Part shown: piece by piece, positions 16,948 to 25,313 of the stretch
How the letters are laid out: each line of letters starts with the position of its first letter
Position numbering within the stretch: position 1 is the first letter of the stretch
Source: Azophilus sp965220425
GTDB lineage: Bacteria; Pseudomonadota; Gammaproteobacteria; Pseudomonadales; Azotimanducaceae
Length of the DNA: 64,000 nucleotides
Direction of reading: 5' to 3'
Assembly: GCA_965220425.1 (NCBI GenBank)
Contig: OZ244830.1
Span: 868,001 to 932,000 of the forward strand
The notes under the pieces: model-generated
Seen by the model: the letters and a program-made list of their open reading frames with translations, nothing else
What the model was told of the DNA's origin: nothing
The model's database searches: none
Position numbers and translations under genes: made by a program

Positions 16948-17233
16948 ACAAAAGCGTCACCTGGCAGGCAACTCTTGGTATCCTGTCCGTAGGTCTCCGG
17001 GGGGTAAATGGTGGATCGGATCTTCGAGCAGTACGAAGCAGGGGCTGTTCGAGCGGCCAGTGCATGGGCGCCCCATTTTGCGCTCAACTGGCATTTCATA
17101 GACGCTAAACAAACCGAAAAAACGCCTTTTATTCGATTTAACGCACTGATATATATAATAAATTAGGTTTTTAAATTAAGGGTTTTTTCGATTGCAAATT
17201 GCCCTATCGATGCAGTTTTATATAGTACCCCTA
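16948..17233. other. AT-rich spacer before IS66 remnant
   Basis: There is no gene. The right half is markedly AT-rich (17100-17230, with ATATATAATAAATTAGG-like runs), unlike its neighbours. It probably carries the promoter of the three-gene operon near 16948-17000, and the rest may be the edge of a lost element. The direct repeat with 30030-31182 begins at 17234. Confidence 0.4.
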
Positions 17234-17440
17234 GCGCGCCTGACGGCCATGCTGTACGGCGTCTTCGCCACCCTGAAGCGCAACGACATTGACCTCGACC
17301 ATTGGCTGCATGACTGGCTCACCGCCTGTGCCGAGGCGGGCGCACCGCCGACCGACCTGACGCCCTGGCTGCCCTGGTCGATGACAGCGACGGAACGTGA
17401 ACGGTTGCAACAGCCGCGCGCGCCGCCCCGTCATGCCTGA
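17234..17440 (+). pseudogene. IS66-type transposase, C-terminal remnant (copy 1)
   Basis: The frame reads ARLTAMLYGVFATLKRNDID then LDHWLHDWLTACAEAGAPPT to PPRHA. This is the C-terminal tail of an IS66-family transposase (compare the usual 'A-x-x-Y-S-L-I-x-T-C-K-L-N-G-I-D-P-x-x-Y-L' pattern). The catalytic domain is missing; the sequence starts abruptly at 17234. Its stop overlaps the ATG of the DruA-like gene. Confidence 0.75.
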
Positions 17441-18347
17441 GCCCTCCGATGCGTTGGACGGCGTCCCCGCCGACCAAGTCGTGTGCCACTATCACGGGCG
17501 CGACTTCACGGCCGCGGAGATGCGCCTGTTGCGCACCTTGATCGCCAGCCCGCCGGCCCGGCACCGGGCCGAGTTGTCGCGCGCCTTCTGCGAGCGCATC
17601 GCCTGGCTGCGGCCCGACGGTGGACTCAAGGACATGGCCGCTCGCGTGGCCATGCTCGCCATGCACCGAGACGGCTGGATCGCGCTGCCGCCGCCGCGCC
17701 GTCCCCGCTACCCGCCACGGCACGTCAACCCGCAACTGAGCCAGCCGCCGCTACTGCCGCCGCCGGCCACTCTCGACCAGGCCCGACCCCTCCACCTGGT
17801 CCGCATCAGCGCACGCGACCGCCACGCCAGCGACCAGTGGAACGCTTGCGTCGCGGCCCATCACTACCTCGGCTACACCCCGCTGACCGGCGCCCAGATG
17901 CGCTACGCCGCCTACGACCGCTCCGGCTGCCCCCTGGCCATGCTCGGCTTCGCCGCCGCCGCCTGGCATCTCGCACCCCGCGACCGCTTCATCGAATGGT
18001 CACCCCAGACCCGACAACGCCACCTCGGCCAGATCGTCAACAACTCCCGCCTGCTCGTGCTGCCCTGGGCGCGCCTGCCCAACCTCGTCTCCCACCTGTT
18101 CAAACTCATCCGCGGCCGCCTCGCCGACGACTGGCAGGCCCAGTACCGCATCACGCCCGTGCTCATCGAAACCTTCGTCGAAACACCCCGCTTCACCGGA
18201 ACCGTCTACCAGGCCTCCGGATGGATCCCCGTCGGAACCACCCAGGGCCGGGGACGCCAGGACACCCACAGAAACCACACCCTGCCCAAAAAGAACATCT
18301 GGCTCTTGCCCTTGAGGAAAGACTGGAAACGCATCCTCAACCGGTAA
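17433..18347 (+). CDS. DruA-like DUF4338 protein (copy 1)
   Basis: The start is the ATG at 17433, which overlaps the transposase stop. The 304-residue product matches the DUF4338 family, to which DruA of the Druantia anti-phage system belongs: NACVAAHHYLGYTPLTGAQM, LAMLGFAAAAWHLAPRDRFI, NNSRLLVLPWARLPNLVSHL, PVLIETFVETPRFTGTVYQA, GWIPVGTTQGRGRQD, LPKKNIWLLPL. The family is frequently carried by insertion elements. None of the other Druantia genes (druB to druE helicase) is nearby, so a solo mobile-element role is more likely than defence. It lies inside the IS66-type element, between the transposase tail and the terminal GTAAGCG at 18386. Confidence 0.8.
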   Translation: MPEPSDALDGVPADQVVCHYHGRDFTAAEMRLLRTLIASPPARHRAELSRAFCERIAWLRPDGGLKDMAARVAMLAMHRDGWIALPPPRRPRYPPRHVNPQLSQPPLLPPPATLDQARPLHLVRISARDRHASDQWNACVAAHHYLGYTPLTGAQMRYAAYDRSGCPLAMLGFAAAAWHLAPRDRFIEWSPQTRQRHLGQIVNNSRLLVLPWARLPNLVSHLFKLIRGRLADDWQAQYRITPVLIETFVETPRFTGTVYQASGWIPVGTTQGRGRQDTHRNHTLPKKNIWLLPLRKDWKRILNR

Positions 18348-18417
18348 AACACCTACCCGTCAAACACAAGACGAGCGAACGCTTACGGAAGCAGTCATAA
18401 TACCCCCGTTGTGCAAG

Positions 18418-20117
18418 TCATTGATTTGCCTCGAACAGACTTTGTTGTTGGACCGACGGATCCCCATCGAGCACCAATTTGCCGGTTACTTTCAGCCGCT
18501 CAAGGATCCCCGCAACCGGTTCGGCGTCCAGATCGGCACGCTGAATCTCGAACGGTGCATACGGCGCTATCTGTTGCGCAACCAGGACGTTCGCCTTGAT
18601 GAGGCGCATCAGCGTTGTGTCGCTCACGCCACTGTGTCTTGTGGCTTGCGCCAGCGTCAAGATGTCGGGGTCCCTGGTTGTGTCGTTCGGCGGCGCGATC
18701 CGGTGCTTGCGACGCACCGAAGCGACGCGTGACTGGGTCCAACGATTGCCCTTACCGGTACGCCGTCCGAGTTTACTGAGCACGCGCGCAATCTCGTCAT
18801 CGCCATAGCGGTGCGCCATCTTGTCAATCAACTCGACGTCTTCGAGCGCCGTCTTGTGCGCCACGGCGCCCGATTGCGGTTTGGGCATCGTCAACGCGAT
18901 ATGACAACCGCCGTGCCAGTGGACGATCAAGCTCAGTTCCCGGGCGGCTTCGTCCACATCCACCACGATCTCATGGATGAGCGTGCGAGCGATCTTCTTT
19001 TTCAGGTCCACCGGACAAGCCGGGGCTTCCCACACCGCCACAAAGTCCTTGCCGAGCGTGCGAATCGTCGCTTCGTCGGCAGGACTGAGCGTGGGTGTTG
19101 CGTCGCTCAGGGCTCAAGGTCACCCTCCAGATCATGCACGGCTTCGAGCTTGGCGTTCCAGCGTTGCTCAAGGACTTCCGCCACCAGACGATTCGTGGGA
19201 TCGACTTGGTCGTATTGCGTAAAGGCCCGTTCCGCCTCGTAGCGCACTTGCTGTACTTGGCGTTCCAGCGCCGCGCGCCGATCGCAGCCCTCGGCAGACG
19301 ACCGCTCGATGGCGGCGATACTGGCGTCGAGCCCGCGCGGCGAGATGACCTTCACGATGAGTGCGCCAATGCGCTTGTCGACGGTGGCGCCACCGAAGCC
19401 CAGGCAATACCTGCCGCCGGTGGCAAAGTCACCAACGCACACATAGCGCGCCGCCGTACCGCTTTTGCCCCAGTAGCGAATATGCAACTTCCGCCCACAC
19501 CGCCCGCACCGCAACAAGCCGGTCAACAAGCCCTGGCCGCGGCGGACCGCCAGGGCCGTCTCGTCTCGCCTGAAATTGCCGCCATTGCCGCGCATGACGT
19601 CCTGGTTTCGCTGGTAGGTGTCCCAGTCAATATAGCCGCGATGATGGTCGGGGAGAAAGACACTCGCGTCTGCCGCGGCACGCGGACTCGCTTGCCGGCG
19701 TTTGACCCCTTGATCCGCTTCGACCACCGTCTCGACCGGTCGCCGCCCGTACACATACGCGCCGCCATACAGGGGATTGTGCAGCACATCGCTAAGGAAG
19801 CTGACCGTCGGCAGTTGCCACACCAGCCGCAGGCTCCCGCCGATCGGTTTGTTGACCGGCAACTCGATCCGCTCCTCGTGAAACCAGCGATGCGTCTGGC
19901 GGATGCTGCCCAGTTCGCCGAACCGCTTGAACACCAGCGCCATGGCCTCTTGCACCCGCAGATTGGGGTCCTTGACGATCCGACCCGTGGCATCCATGAC
20001 GTACCCTGGCGCCAGACAGCGCCCCAACTCGCCGCGTTTCGCCTTGGCTTCACGGCCTTGTTGCAAGCGGAACTTCAGGGTTTTGAGCTCGACCACGGAG
20101 AGCGTGCTCTTGATGCC
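18418..20117 (-). pseudogene. Large serine recombinase, C-terminal half (disrupted, frameshifted)
   Basis: From 20117 downward the frame reads GIKSTLSVVELKTLKFRLQQ, then the recombinase domain (GYVMDATGRIVKDPNLRVQE, FLSDVLHNPLYGGAYVYGRR), a zinc ribbon (LLRCGRCGRKLHIRYWG, YVCVG, CLGFGG) and a coiled coil ending at the stop at 19107. The expected continuation (ALSDATPTLSPADEATIRTL, then LIVHWHGGCHIALTMPK) sits in another frame down to 18418; restoring one G near 19110 would join them. So this half is separated from its catalytic domain at 1150-1566 and also carries a single-base frameshift. Joining 1144-1149 to 20112-20117 rebuilds the gene in frame. Confidence 0.88.
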
Positions 20118-20220
20118 ATATGTAGTGCAGCCCGCTATGTCATGCAGCCTGCGTAAGTCACTGTCATTACGAGTTTTTGTCCCAAGCTACCTGACATAAT
20201 ATTCTTGGTGCGATTGGTCT

Positions 20221-20259
20221 GAAATGATTCATTTCCACGAGTTCTGGAGATGAATCATG
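20221..20259. promoter_or_regulatory. Possible operator over the ritA start (element A)
   Basis: A 15-bp near-perfect palindrome (GAAATGATTCATTTC, 20221-20235) is followed 14 bases later by ATGAATCATG, which repeats the half-site and includes the ritA start codon. Binding of a dimeric protein here would block ribosomes or RNA polymerase. Autoregulation by the recombinases or a host repressor is a guess. The same sequence is present in the copy near 978-1014. Confidence 0.45.
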
Positions 20260-21501
20260 TTCGAAGTCATTTACAAAAACCCTGCGACCATCGAGAGATA
20301 TCGGCTTGCGCCCCTGTTGGAGGATCGCGAACGGTATTTGTGCGCCGTGGTCGCCTCAGGCGTGGTGGGCGATGTCGCACGCCGGGTCGCGCGCACTCAG
20401 CTTGCTCTCATGGAACTGCTGAGCCTGCCGGATGCGGACGTTCCGGTGAGTTTTGCGACAGTGGAGGCGGCTGTTCAGGAGTGGTACCGGAACGTTCCCG
20501 CGGTTTCAGCCGCGGATTTCCGGCGCCATGCCTTTCGCTGGCTGCGTTTTCTCGGCTGGCTGGAAGAGCCGGTTCAGGATGCCCATCAGCACACCCGGCA
20601 GGTGGAAGCCTTCGCAGCCTGGATGCGGGACGAGCGGGGACTGTCTGAAGCGACCGTCGGCAACTGCTGTTACGAGAGCGACCGTCTCTTTGCTTGGGCA
20701 GCGGGCAGGAATCTGATGCTCACCGACATGACGATCGGTGACGTCGACGAGTTCCTGGCCGTGCGGATTGCCAAAGGGGGTCTTCGCCGAACGTCCGCGC
20801 GGGCCGCGGCCGGGTGTCTGCGGAGCTTTTTCCGTTTTGCCGAAACGTCGAACTGGTGCCGGCCGGGCATCGCGGGGTGCATCATGCCGCCGCTGGCCTA
20901 TCCCGACAGACCGGTTCCCAAGGGGTTCGATCGCGACGAAGTCGAGAGGCTGCTGGCCACGACGGAAGATCCGACCCCGGTAAACTTCCGCGACCGCGCG
21001 GTGCTGACGATCCTTGCAACCTGCGGGCTCAGGGCCGGTGAAGTTGGCGCTCTGCGCGTCGAGGACATCGACTGGGAGCGGGACATGTTGCGTGTTTTCC
21101 GTCCCAAGACCGGCCGGACCGACACTTTTCCGCTGACCCCCTCCGTCGGCAACGCGTTGATGGACTATCTTCTCAAGGTGCGCCCGGAGGCGGGACGGGA
21201 GCGTGCCTTGTTCCTGACGCTGCAGGCCCCGTTCAGGCCGCTGACGAGCGGCGCCGTAGGGACGATCGTCCGCAGCCGCGCGAACCGCCTTGGCATCACC
21301 GGTAAGCGCCTGGGCGCCCATGCACTTCGTCATGCAGCCGCACAGCGGCTGGTCGACGAAGGGTACGGACTCAAGACCGTTGGCGATTTCCTCGGCCATT
21401 CCAGCCCGAGCGCGACAGCCACATACGCGAAGCTCGATCTCGCCTCGCTTCGCCCGGTCGCCGACATCTACCTGAAGGAGCTGCTCGATGAAACTGCGTG
21501 A
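20257..21501 (+). CDS. RIT tyrosine recombinase RitA (element A)
   Basis: This 414-residue tyrosine recombinase has a SAM-like N-terminal DNA-binding domain (about 105-190) and a catalytic domain. Box I arginine is in TCGLRAGEVGAL, box II is GAHALRHAAAQ, the second histidine is in GHSSPSATATY, and that tyrosine is the nucleophile. All catalytic residues are present. RIT elements are known to encode three such enzymes together. Its end overlaps the next gene by 14 bp. Confidence 0.9.
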   Translation: MFEVIYKNPATIERYRLAPLLEDRERYLCAVVASGVVGDVARRVARTQLALMELLSLPDADVPVSFATVEAAVQEWYRNVPAVSAADFRRHAFRWLRFLGWLEEPVQDAHQHTRQVEAFAAWMRDERGLSEATVGNCCYESDRLFAWAAGRNLMLTDMTIGDVDEFLAVRIAKGGLRRTSARAAAGCLRSFFRFAETSNWCRPGIAGCIMPPLAYPDRPVPKGFDRDEVERLLATTEDPTPVNFRDRAVLTILATCGLRAGEVGALRVEDIDWERDMLRVFRPKTGRTDTFPLTPSVGNALMDYLLKVRPEAGRERALFLTLQAPFRPLTSGAVGTIVRSRANRLGITGKRLGAHALRHAAAQRLVDEGYGLKTVGDFLGHSSPSATATYAKLDLASLRPVADIYLKELLDETA

Positions 21502-22477
21502 AGCTGTTGACCGCTATGTTGCGTGGCAGCGCGACCACGGCGCCAAGTTCCGCTCAAGCGCCGAGACCCTCGATACGTTTTGTCGTCGAATCGGAGAGGA
21601 CAGGGACTGTGACGCGGTAGGCGAAAATGAAATCCGCGGCTTCCTTGCCGGCAAGACGGTGCTCACCAGGACACGTGCCGTCAAGTACGGAACGCTTGCC
21701 GGGTTCTACAGGTTCGCGCTGAGCCGCGGGCATGTGAGCCGCATTCCCATGCCGCCGCGGGAGGCGGAGCCGCGGCCACCGGAGGTCGCACCGTCCTTCA
21801 TCTTCACCCACGAGGAATTGCGGCGCCTGTTCAAGGCGGCAGGCGGAGGCCGCAGGCGTTGCCCCAAGCTCGATGCCGAGACCTTCCGAACATTCTTGCT
21901 CCTCCTCTACGGTGCCGGGCTGCGCTCCGGCGAAGCACGACGACTGACCGTGGCGGACGTGGACTTGGACTCCGCGGTGCTCGCCGTGAACGATACGAAG
22001 TTCTACAAAAGCCGCCTGGTGCCGGTCGGTGCTGACCTCGTCGGCGTGCTTCGCCGATACGCCGCCATCCGGGCACGCCGCCCCCGGACCGAGGGGACGC
22101 AATCCACCTTCCTCGCCTGCCGTGACGGATCGCCGCTGAACAAGGCCATCGTTTGCAATGCCTTCCATGCGACGCTTCGGGCGGCCGGCATCGACAAGGG
22201 CAAACCCGGATGCCGGGCGCCCTGCCTGCATTCGCTACGCCACAGCTTTGCCACCCACCGCCTGACCTCCTGGCATCGCGAGCGGGCTGACGTTCAACGA
22301 CTCCTGCCGGCGCTTTCGACCTACCTCGGCCACGGTAGCGTGGCAGCGACGCAGGTCTACATATCGATGACCCCGGACTTGCTCGACGAGGCCAGCCACC
22401 GGTTCGAGCGCTACGTCGAGCACAACCCAAGCCCGGATGCCGGGCAGCATCGGAAAGGAGGCACAAGCCATGCCTGA
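21488..22477 (+). CDS. RIT tyrosine recombinase RitB (element A)
   Basis: The 329-residue enzyme shows box I in LYGAGLRSGEARRL, box II in LHSLRHSFATH, the second histidine in YLGHGSVAATQVY and its tyrosine nucleophile. A short insertion carrying HRERADVQRLLPALSTYLG before the last motif is shared with the RitB proteins of elements B, C and D. It starts inside the end of ritA and its stop overlaps the ATG of ritC, so the three genes are translated as one unit. Confidence 0.9.
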   Translation: MKLREAVDRYVAWQRDHGAKFRSSAETLDTFCRRIGEDRDCDAVGENEIRGFLAGKTVLTRTRAVKYGTLAGFYRFALSRGHVSRIPMPPREAEPRPPEVAPSFIFTHEELRRLFKAAGGGRRRCPKLDAETFRTFLLLLYGAGLRSGEARRLTVADVDLDSAVLAVNDTKFYKSRLVPVGADLVGVLRRYAAIRARRPRTEGTQSTFLACRDGSPLNKAIVCNAFHATLRAAGIDKGKPGCRAPCLHSLRHSFATHRLTSWHRERADVQRLLPALSTYLGHGSVAATQVYISMTPDLLDEASHRFERYVEHNPSPDAGQHRKGGTSHA

Positions 22478-23315
22478 ACGCAACCCTACACTCGGCACTT
22501 GGATCAAGCGCTTCCTCATGAAGTATCTTCCGACCGAGCGCAATCTGGCCGTCAATACACTTAAGAGCTATCGTGACTGCCTGACGCTGCTGTTGCCCTT
22601 CGCGGCCGATCGCCGCGGCAAGCCAGTGGAACGGCTCGCGGTCGAAGATCTGTCCGCCGACCGCGTGACGGCCTTTCTCGGCCACTTGGAACAAGAACGG
22701 GGCTGCTCGGTGCAGACCCGCAACCTGCGCCTTACGGCAATCCGGTCCTTCGCCCGCTACGTTGCGGTGCACGACGCCACACTTGTCGAATGGGCCGGCA
22801 GGATCCGAGCCATTCCGCTCAAGAAAACGGTGCGGCCCCGGATCGTCTGGCTGTCGGCGGAGTCCATGGACGCCATGATCGCCAGTCCGGACAGACGCAC
22901 CGTAGCAGGGCGGGTCGAGCACGCCCTCCTGCTGTTCCTCTATAACACCGGGGCGAGAGCCTCCGAGGCAGCGGGACTGCAGGTGGAAGATCTGCATCTC
23001 CCGGAACGCACGGGCGAAAACGCGCGTGCAACGATCCATGGCAAGGGAGGAAAGATCCGCATCACTCCGATGTGGACGAGCACCGCCAAGGCCCTCGCCG
23101 CTCTCTCCAGGGACCGCCCGCCCGGCTGCGGGAGCGTCTTCTGGAGCCGGCATCGCAAACCCTACACCCGGCATGGCATCATCGAACTCGTGCAGCGTGC
23201 CGCCGCCCGCGTGCCGGAACTCACAGGGCAAAAGATTACGCCCCATGTGCTTCGACACTATATCGCCCGCCGGACTATGTCGGGCGCCATGATGCGAGGA
23301 ACCGTAACGGCATGA
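22470..23315 (+). pseudogene. RIT tyrosine recombinase RitC (element A), truncated at LRH box
   Basis: The start is the ATG at 22470 with GGAAAGGAG upstream; the longer frame from 22437 is not needed. The N-terminal domain and box I (LYNTGARASEAAGL) are intact, and the protein reads normally to HVLRH at 23258. There the sequence switches to YIARRTMSG and stops at 23315. The second histidine and the nucleophilic tyrosine are lost, so the protein cannot catalyse strand exchange. The break point is where element B begins. RitC of element C is cut at the same codon. Confidence 0.88.
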
Positions 23316-23373
23316 ATTCTCACGACCTGCGTGGGAGGCCTGACCCCGACCACCCGACATAGTTCGTCTCCTG

Positions 23374-24372
23374 TTACAGGCCGCCCAGAAACTCTAGCAG
23401 CGGATCGCTGGGTCGGTAGCGGCCGGTTCTGCCGGTCGGAGGTATTGTCTTGGCGAGTGCCTGCTCCTTCATGGCCAGTGTCGCCTCCACGTAGATCTGA
23501 GTAGTCTCGACCCCTTCATGGCCGAGCCAGAGTGCGATCACCGAGCGATCCACACCGGCCTGCAAGAGGTCCATGGCCGCCGTGTGCCGCAAGCGGTGGA
23601 CGGTGACTCGTTTCTGATTTAACGACGGGCATCTCGCCGCAGCCGTCACGCGGTGTTTGTTCAATAGGTACTGAACTCCATGGACAGTCAGGCGTTCGCC
23701 TCTGATGTTGGGAAAGAGCACGTCCATGTCGCCACGCGGCGGCTCGCGCAGCCAGCCCTTCAGCACGGCGCGGGTCGGTTTGGCCAGCGGTGTGCAACGT
23801 TCCTTGCGTCCCTTGCCGACGACCCGCAGGTGAGCGCCACTGCCCGAGACGAGATCCTGTCGTTTGAGACCGGTCATCTCGGACAGGCGCAGGCCGGTCT
23901 GCACGGCAGTGAGAATGAAGGCGTGATCGCGCCGTCCCGACCAAGTGTCTCGATCCGGCGCCGCAAGCATGGCATCGACCTCGTCACGGCTGAGAAAGCC
24001 GACCTGTTTGCGGGTGAATCGTTTGCTCGGGATGGCGAGCACTCTCTGGATCTGTGCCGCATGAGTCGGCAGTTCGAATGCCGCGTATCGGAAGAAGGAG
24101 TGGATTGCGGTGAGTCGCAAATTGCGGCTTCGAACACTCAGCTTCCGGCGGCTTTCAAGTTCGTCCAGGAACCCGGTGATCAACGGGGCGTCGATCTGCT
24201 CGAAATCCAGGCTGGACGGCGGCCGATTGAGACGCTGTTGCGCAAATGTCAGGAACTGCCGGAACGTGTCCCGATAGGAACTGACGGTGTGGGGGCTCGC
24301 CTGGCGTTGTTGCATCAGGCGCTGAGTAAAGAAGCGCTCCAGCAGGGGAGCGAGGCTCGTTGTGCAACTCAT
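23374..24372 (-). CDS. RIT tyrosine recombinase RitC (element B)
   Basis: The start is the ATG at 24372, whose ATGA overlaps the ritB stop. The roughly 332-residue protein has a complete active site: VQTGLRLSEMTGL, the lysine turn GKGRKERCTPL, HRLRHTAAMDL, LGHEGVETTQIY. It is the only intact ritC in the A-B-C cluster, and so could in principle supply this function to A and C. The C-terminal extension after the tyrosine ends in DPLLEFLGGL. Confidence 0.9.
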   Translation of the reverse strand: MSCTTSLAPLLERFFTQRLMQQRQASPHTVSSYRDTFRQFLTFAQQRLNRPPSSLDFEQIDAPLITGFLDELESRRKLSVRSRNLRLTAIHSFFRYAAFELPTHAAQIQRVLAIPSKRFTRKQVGFLSRDEVDAMLAAPDRDTWSGRRDHAFILTAVQTGLRLSEMTGLKRQDLVSGSGAHLRVVGKGRKERCTPLAKPTRAVLKGWLREPPRGDMDVLFPNIRGERLTVHGVQYLLNKHRVTAAARCPSLNQKRVTVHRLRHTAAMDLLQAGVDRSVIALWLGHEGVETTQIYVEATLAMKEQALAKTIPPTGRTGRYRPSDPLLEFLGGL

Positions 24373-25313
24373 GATCGGCTCTCCCAACGACGCTCGAGTC
24401 GGCGCATGGCTTCGCCCATCAACTCGGGAGAGGCTTCCAGATACCAGTGCGTGTCGGCAATGTGCACGTGACCCAGATAGGTGGCAAGGACCGGCAGGAG
24501 CCGCTCCGGGTCCTGATCGTGCCGATACCAGTTCACCAGTGTTTTGGTTGCGAAACGATGTCTGAAATCATGCAAGCGCGGCCCGTGGCTGTCGTTCGCG
24601 CCGCGCAAGCCAATCTGGCGTGACAACGCATAGAAGGTGCGGCGGATTTCCGAAGCGTCGAGTTGGTTTCCGCGGCTGGAAACAAACAGCCAGGGCGATA
24701 CCTGACGACCTGCCCAATGGTGCTGGCGACGGGCGATGTAGTCGGCGAGCACTTCGCATGTCGATCGGTGCAACGGAGCCAGGCGGACTCGATCGAACTT
24801 GGCGTGGCGCACCGTCAACAGCGCGGCGTCGAGGTCGACGTCAGTGAGCTCCAGACTGCGCGCTTCGCCCACACGGAGGCCCGTGACACTGAGCAGACCG
24901 TACAGGCAATAGTAGACCCACGGGCGCAAGGCGCTTCGTTCACCACAGCCCGACAGGTTGAGTGCCGCGCGCAGCAGATCCTGGATCTCCCGATCCGAGT
25001 ACAGATACGGTTTTGCCCGCTTGGGCCGAAACGGCAGTAACCCCGGGGATGGGATCTCGGTGCGCGGATCGGCGCCCTTGCGATAGCGTGCGAAGATGCG
25101 CACGTGGCCCAGTCGCGCTGCCCATCGGGCAGGCTTTACGTTGACTGGCTGCTGCGCCCAGGCCAGCGCCAGCGCCTCGGTAATGAAAGGGGCCTGGCGT
25201 TGCTCCATAAATGCGGCGAACTTGAGCAAGCTTCGTTGGGTGTCTTTCAGTTTGAATCCCAGATTGCGTCGCATGCCGATATATTCGTCGATGGCTTGGC
25301 GAAGCGTGTTCAT
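24369..25313 (-). CDS. RIT tyrosine recombinase RitB (element B)
   Basis: The start ATG at 25313 overlaps the ritA stop by ATGA; residues upstream in the frame do not fit the family. The protein begins MNTLRQAIDEYIGMRRNLGF, like other RitB proteins. Catalytic motifs are VTGLRVGEARSL, LHDFRHRFATKTL, YLGHVHIADTHWY. The RitB-type insertion (WYRHDQDPERLLPVLATYLG) is present. It appears intact. Confidence 0.9.
   Translation of the reverse strand: MNTLRQAIDEYIGMRRNLGFKLKDTQRSLLKFAAFMEQRQAPFITEALALAWAQQPVNVKPARWAARLGHVRIFARYRKGADPRTEIPSPGLLPFRPKRAKPYLYSDREIQDLLRAALNLSGCGERSALRPWVYYCLYGLLSVTGLRVGEARSLELTDVDLDAALLTVRHAKFDRVRLAPLHRSTCEVLADYIARRQHHWAGRQVSPWLFVSSRGNQLDASEIRRTFYALSRQIGLRGANDSHGPRLHDFRHRFATKTLVNWYRHDQDPERLLPVLATYLGHVHIADTHWYLEASPELMGEAMRRLERRWESRS

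Larger units (their letters stand above)
17234..18386. repeat. 1153-bp direct repeat, partner of 30030-31182
   Basis: The two copies align with a constant offset of 12796 and no indel, carrying only scattered substitutions. Both end in GCTTAC, i.e. GTAAGC read inward, the terminus typical of IS66-family elements. The unit therefore is the right end of an IS66-type element that includes the DUF4338 gene. Confidence 0.9.
20118..23258 (+). mobile_element. RIT element A (right end lost)
   Basis: The element starts at 20118 with ATATGTAG, directly after the serine recombinase hexamer GATGCC. It holds three overlapping tyrosine recombinase genes in the RitA-RitB-RitC order. The left end contains an inverted motif pair, TATGTCA at 20136-20142 and TGACATA at 20192-20198. 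The right part is lost where element B begins in the third gene. A second copy in opposite orientation occupies 1-1117 and beyond. Confidence 0.85.

Noticed and set aside
17433..18347. A Druantia defence operon
   Set aside because: Only the DruA-like gene is present; no large helicase or other dru gene is near either copy, and both sit inside IS66-type ends.
21831..23360. Minus-strand open frame of 509 residues across ritB/ritC of element A
   Set aside because: It is antisense to two clear recombinase genes and has no motif or ribosome-binding site.
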